Part shown: one piece after another, positions 54,864 through 58,836 of the stretch
How the letters are laid out: each line of letters opens with the position of its first letter
Numbering within the stretch: the first letter of the stretch is position 1
From: Corallococcus sp.
Lineage (GTDB): Bacteria > Bacillota > Clostridia > Christensenellales > CAG-314
Assembly (NCBI GenBank): GCA_023665205.1
Contig: JAMPEJ010000007.1
Span: 1 to 58,836 of the forward strand
Direction of reading: 5' to 3'
Length of the DNA: 58,836 nucleotides
The notes under the pieces: generated by a model
What the model was told of the DNA's origin: nothing
Databases searched by the model: none
Seen by the model: only the letters and a program-made list of their open reading frames with translations
Position numbers and translations under genes: made by a program

Positions 54864-57809
54864 TTAATGAAAGTTTCGTGTATATTTGCACCTAGGATAG
54901 CCGTTACATCCCAAAAACTTACCATTTTTTCCGTCTCTAACTACCAAAAAATCGCCACATTCCGGACACCTATTATTGATTTTAACCGCTTCCATGTTAT
55001 ATATCGTATACGAACAATACGGCCAATTTGAACAACCGTAAAACTCCGCCTTTGACTTCGTCGATTGTCTAAATACAAGTCGTCCGGAAGTACACCACGG
55101 ACAGTTGCCATTTTTCTCTACAACAGGTATGAAGTTAAAATTTTCCGCAGTTGCATTTTCTGCAATTTCCTGAACAAATACAGAAGGTCTGTTTCGATCT
55201 GACAACACATATACAATAGAGCGGGTGCGCGTTAGTGCCACATAAAACAGACGTCTTTCTTCTGCAAATTCAAATGTACTACTATTGCTAAGAACCAAGC
55301 CAATTAACGGATCGTCTTCCAATTTATTAGGAAAACCGCTTTTCGCATCTTCGCCACTAATTAAAATTACGAAATCACTTTCTAATCCTTTCGACTGATG
55401 CACTGTCATATATGTAATATCCATTTGGGGAAATTGTTCAACATATATTTGACGATATTGTTTAACGACTAAACCGCCAGAAATCATTTGATCGATGTCG
55501 TGACGGTTACGCCCAAGCACTAATACCTGTGCGCTAGAGTTGATTTTTGCTATATCGCGTAATGCCTTATAAAACGCACCAATTCGATTTTTATCGTGAT
55601 AGATAATTCTAACCGGAGAATTTTGATGCTTTACAGACCGAATATGCTTTTCAAATTGTTCCGGATTTGCTGTAATAAATGGCTCTACTACATTTTGAAG
55701 TTCTGCAGAATTACGGTGAGTTGACGTAATAAAGTTTATTTTCGCGTCAGCAAATATTTGTTGAAATTGCAAAAATATATTTATGTCACACCCTGCAAAT
55801 CTATATATTGCTTGCCAGTCATCACCAACAGCAAATAATTTAGAGTTCCCATGCTCAATTAATTTTTGCAAAAAACGTTTTCGGCTTTGTGAAATATCCT
55901 GAAATTCATCAACAATTATATACTTGTATCTATACGATTTTGTCTTATCAAGTGCTTCAATAGATTGCAAAATCATATCATCAAAGTCTATCTTGTCCTC
56001 ATTGCGCAAAATGCTAATATAATATTCATATACTGCTTTACAAATTGACAAGAACAATTTTTCTCTTTCACTTTCGTAAACAGACCCAAATTTAGAACGT
56101 TGTAATTTTTCAAAATATGTTGAATCGGGATACTGTGCTTTGTAAAGGTTCACGAATGTTTCAACAAGGTTAATCAAGAACTCAAATTCTTGACCTTGAT
56201 AAATAATTTTTTCAATATCTTTGGAATTCAACGGCTGTAATCTTACCCCTTTATTTTCCAAACGTTTTTTTAATTTGTCGAAAATCGTCCCATCACAAAA
56301 TTCATAAGAATAAGTTTCAATACAATCAGTATGATATCTAAAATGGGTTTCTCTTTTCCACGATATCCCCTCTAAATAGCGTTTTTCTTCCTCTTTGGAA
56401 TATTGCGGCGTTCTGCCATTCTTGTCTATTCCGTAATGCTCAAAATATATATTGTAATCAGAGAGATAAAAATCAGGGGTGTACTGCCTTTTTTCAGGAG
56501 TGCTTGTATCGTGTTCATAAGAGCGTTCGTACTCATATTTTATTCCATTAAGAAACAACCAGTTGGCTATTACTAATTCTTGATAACTTTTAACGTATTC
56601 TTTATTAATCGTTTCATAATTTTGTTCTTTAGCAAGATTAAATTTATCTTTTAGCGTTTGAAAATCTATCTTTTTTAATTCCTCAAATTTTTCGCCATCA
56701 TTTGCAAAGCGTTTTTCATCAAAAGAATTAGAATACATATAAAGTGTGCAATATCTAATTACCACTTCCGATATTTGTGGATTCTTTGCAAGTTCTTCAT
56801 TAAAAAATTTATGGATATATCCCCTGAACTGTTGCTCTATTGCCTTTTTGCTTCCATTAACATGGTTAAGAATATCTAAACCAAGCGCATGAAATGTTTT
56901 TACGGTTAAATTTTGTGTTATACCGTTAACTTTAGCATTAAGTGCATTGGCAGAATCTTTTGAATATGACAAAAGTAAGATATCATTTGGATTAACAAGA
57001 TGTTTATCCAAAAGCCATTTAACCTTGCCACATATGGTTAATGTTTTTCCGGCTCCAGCACCGGCAATTGTCAAATTTGACTGAGAATCACACAAAATTG
57101 CACGACGCTGTTCTTCATCCAAACGCAATCCGTTAACATCGTCAAAAATTTTGTCAGACAAATGTTTTTGTATAAATTCTTCATTATGACAATCTATTAT
57201 ATTTACATCCAACTTGGGAACAGCATAATATTGAGAAGCGCAACTTCTAATTTTGGACAAAATATTTTTTGCAGGCTCAAGTAGTTTTTGCCCTTCATTA
57301 AAATCAATATATTTATCGTCAAAATTAAAAGATAAAGAATTAAACTGCTTTATCAACGAAAATTGTTCCACAATTTGTTGATACTCATTTATGATTTTAC
57401 CTAATTGCACTGCATAAGTTTTATAATGTTTGCTGTCACTAAATGTATACGGCAAACTATAGGAAAAAATTTTCAATGCAATTTCATTGTAAGATTGCAA
57501 AGTTTCTAACGAATATCTATCAATACGAGACAAAATTGTTTGAATTGAGTGTTGACTTAGTATTTCATCAAAGTGATTTTTCAATTCCGCAATCTTCGTG
57601 TTATGATTTTGAACACTAACAACTAATTCTTTACTCTTTTGAATTAAAGATTCATACTTTGAAACACCTTTAAGTTTGTCAACTAACGTCGTATACTCTA
57701 GCGGTATTTGTATATTTTGAAATACTTTGTAATCTAATTTCCAATTTTTAATTACTTTTCTTAAACGATTTGCCAAAAAGTAATTTTTAATTAATCTTAA
57801 AAATGACAT
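54864..57809 (-). CDS. UvrD/Rep-type helicase (helicase IV-like) with embedded PD-(D/E)XK-like domain and two C-terminal zinc ribbons
   Basis: 981 residues. An N-terminal helical region (1-225) is followed by a superfamily 1 helicase: Walker A AGAGAGKT (249-256), VDEFQD (633-638), GDDWQAIYRFAG (662-673), TVHQSKGLESDFVIL (about 802-816), YVALTRTR. Between the motor halves, at about 410-465, ANWLFLNGIKYEYER, then PDFYL (445-449) and YFEHYGID look like a PD-(D/E)XK nuclease fold, as in helicase IV-like proteins. The end carries two topoisomerase-type zinc ribbons (CPWC...C; CPECGDFLVV...GCNGYPRC). It is clearly more AT-rich than its neighbours and uses AAA/AAT/TTT codons heavily, which suggests transfer. 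Role likely in DNA repair or defence; no partner gene is adjacent. Confidence 0.85.
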   Translation of the reverse strand: MSFLRLIKNYFLANRLRKVIKNWKLDYKVFQNIQIPLEYTTLVDKLKGVSKYESLIQKSKELVVSVQNHNTKIAELKNHFDEILSQHSIQTILSRIDRYSLETLQSYNEIALKIFSYSLPYTFSDSKHYKTYAVQLGKIINEYQQIVEQFSLIKQFNSLSFNFDDKYIDFNEGQKLLEPAKNILSKIRSCASQYYAVPKLDVNIIDCHNEEFIQKHLSDKIFDDVNGLRLDEEQRRAILCDSQSNLTIAGAGAGKTLTICGKVKWLLDKHLVNPNDILLLSYSKDSANALNAKVNGITQNLTVKTFHALGLDILNHVNGSKKAIEQQFRGYIHKFFNEELAKNPQISEVVIRYCTLYMYSNSFDEKRFANDGEKFEELKKIDFQTLKDKFNLAKEQNYETINKEYVKSYQELVIANWLFLNGIKYEYERSYEHDTSTPEKRQYTPDFYLSDYNIYFEHYGIDKNGRTPQYSKEEEKRYLEGISWKRETHFRYHTDCIETYSYEFCDGTIFDKLKKRLENKGVRLQPLNSKDIEKIIYQGQEFEFLINLVETFVNLYKAQYPDSTYFEKLQRSKFGSVYESEREKLFLSICKAVYEYYISILRNEDKIDFDDMILQSIEALDKTKSYRYKYIIVDEFQDISQSRKRFLQKLIEHGNSKLFAVGDDWQAIYRFAGCDINIFLQFQQIFADAKINFITSTHRNSAELQNVVEPFITANPEQFEKHIRSVKHQNSPVRIIYHDKNRIGAFYKALRDIAKINSSAQVLVLGRNRHDIDQMISGGLVVKQYRQIYVEQFPQMDITYMTVHQSKGLESDFVILISGEDAKSGFPNKLEDDPLIGLVLSNSSTFEFAEERRLFYVALTRTRSIVYVLSDRNRPSVFVQEIAENATAENFNFIPVVEKNGNCPWCTSGRLVFRQSTKSKAEFYGCSNWPYCSYTIYNMEAVKINNRCPECGDFLVVRDGKNGKFLGCNGYPRCKYTRNFH

Positions 57810-57829
57810 ATGTGCTCCAGTATTTATAA

Positions 57830-57858
57830 ATTATACCACAATATAATACAAAAAGCAA
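57830..57858 (-). promoter_or_regulatory. Promoter of the helicase gene
   Basis: Minus strand: TTGCTT (57853-57858), 17 bases, TATAAT (57830-57835). Leader about 14 bases with GGAG. Confidence 0.7.
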
Positions 57859-58018
57859 ACAAGCGTTTTCACATTAAGCCATATTCGCAAGTGCAATTTC
57901 AACTTTCTTTGAAGATTAAAATTAAGTTTACAGCAAATATACCAATATATTTTGGTTTATGTGGGTAATAAGTCAAATAGTTCACAAATAGTAAATTGTA
58001 TTTTGCCACGACACCGTC

Positions 58019-58073
58019 TTTTTAATGGATGCGGCAAAACCTTGCTCTCCCGGGCCGTGTCCAGCCAAGTACC
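58019..58073 (-). pseudogene. Duplicated fragment of the 5S rRNA gene (3' end)
   Basis: 55 bases identical to 58252-58306, i.e. the last about 44 bases of the 5S gene plus its downstream flank, in direct orientation 233 bases away. After the fragment the sequence diverges, so the remaining 5S is missing. A leftover of a deleted or recombined rRNA operon copy is the simplest reading. Confidence 0.85.
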
Positions 58074-58110
58074 GTTTTTGCCGCTATCCGAACAGTTTGC
58101 ACCGATACAA

Positions 58111-58144
58111 CTAAATATGTTGTAAAAAAAAGCAACATATTTAG
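58111..58144. other. Perfect 12-bp hairpin with poly-A loop
   Basis: CTAAATATGTTG / CAACATATTTAG with loop TAAAAAAAAG, between the 5S fragment and the 5S gene. The homopolymer is in the loop, not after the stem, so it is not a normal terminator. Confidence 0.5.
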
Positions 58145-58220
58145 ACTTTAATAATACCGAAGCAACACAGCCCGTTGCACCTTTTTTGCCGACTAAATAA
58201 CATTGCTCTACATTGCAAAT

Positions 58221-58256
58221 AAAAAAAATCTTCAACGATTTGTTGAAGATTTTTTT
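58221..58256 (-). terminator. Terminator of the rRNA operon
   Basis: Stem AAATCTTCAAC/GTTGAAGATTT with loop GATTT, then eight T on the minus strand, right after the 5S gene. Confidence 0.88.
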
Positions 58257-58262
58257 AATGGA

Positions 58263-58378
58263 TGCGGCAAAACCTTGCTCTCCCGGGCCGTGTCCAGCCA
58301 AGTACCCTAGGCGATTTGGGGCTTAACTTCTGTGTTCGGTATGAGAACAGGTGGGACCCCCAAGTCTAAATCACCGCA
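58263..58378 (-). rRNA. rrf: 5S ribosomal RNA
   Basis: About 116 bases. Minus strand has the universal 5S core: CCCACCTGTTCTCATACCGA, ACACAGAAGTTAAGCCCC, GGGTACTTGG and GGGAGAGCAAGG. The ends TGCGG and CCGCA pair as helix I. It lies about 140 bases downstream of the 23S 3' end, followed by a terminator. Exact ends are estimated from helix I. Confidence 0.93.
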
Positions 58379-58518
58379 ATGGTATTTACACGAGCGTTAC
58401 CTCGTTGTAATCGTTTTTTAGAAAAGGAACATTGATAACTGCATTAAACAGAGTTTAGTGTATCGTTGAGTTTTGTTGATTTGTAAATTTTGTATTCATT
58501 CAAGGCTTGTTCGTATTA

Positions 58519-58836
<318 letters not shown>

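Noticed and set aside
57957..58301. 114-codon minus-strand reading frame
   Set aside because: It runs through the 3' end of the 5S gene, the rRNA terminator and the duplicated 5S fragment, with no ribosome binding site.

Overview
The window comes from a Gram-positive, Firmicutes-type bacterium, most likely an uncultured member of the Clostridia. The evidence is the gene order hrcA-grpE-dnaK-dnaJ under a CIRCE operator, an L7Ae-family ribosomal protein after rpoC, canonical sigma-A promoters (TTGACA-17-TATAAT type), strong AGGAGG ribosome binding sites, and sugar-binding proteins made as lipoproteins. Assignment below class is not supported by anything I can see. Almost all genes lie on the minus strand; only a XRE regulator, plsX, an orphan antitoxin, a membrane protein and cdd lie on the plus strand.

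Layout. 1-0.5 kb: a zinc-ribbon protein cut by the window edge and a divergent XRE regulator sharing a perfect palindromic operator. 0.5-5.7 kb: heat-shock operon hrcA-grpE-dnaK-dnaJ. 6-18 kb: housekeeping genes (esterase, Y-family polymerase, flippase-like membrane protein, acetyltransferase-like protein, plsX, recX, rpsU) and a compact run padR-prmA-mtaB-HIT-ECF transporter. 18.3-30.8 kb: a starch/maltodextrin locus with a secreted pullulanase, a secreted amylase, two binding lipoproteins, MalF/MalG-type permeases and an ATPase with an unusual 290-residue C-terminal extension. 31-34.9 kb: rpmG-secE-nusG-rplK-rplA, then an L10 leader attenuator, rplJ and rplL. 35-39.8 kb: a membrane protein, cdd, a candidate structured RNA, and a DUF1538 membrane protein with two PII-like proteins. 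40-53.6 kb: rpoB-rpoC-L7Ae-rpsL-rpsG-fusA-tuf. 54-58 kb: a GNAT enzyme and an AT-rich helicase with an embedded nuclease-like domain, probably acquired. The window ends in an rRNA operon (5S and the 3' part of 23S) beside a broken piece of 5S.

How it works together. Pullulanase and amylase would cut alpha-glucans at the cell surface, the lipoproteins capture the oligosaccharides, and MalF/MalG with the MsmK-type ATPase import them. The lipoprotein-permease operon is driven by a promoter whose -35/-10 spacer holds a run of nine C, which suggests phase-variable expression. The ribosomal protein genes are normally one block joined to rpoBC; here the block is split, and the intercistronic gaps carry large fold-back elements. 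Two of these share a family-specific core hairpin and ends that look like a tRNA T-arm. They sit between the L10 leader and rplJ, and between the L7Ae gene and rpsL. These elements, the C9 promoter, two apparently leaderless genes (dinB and a GNAT gene) and the DUF1538/PII cluster are the most interesting parts of the window.
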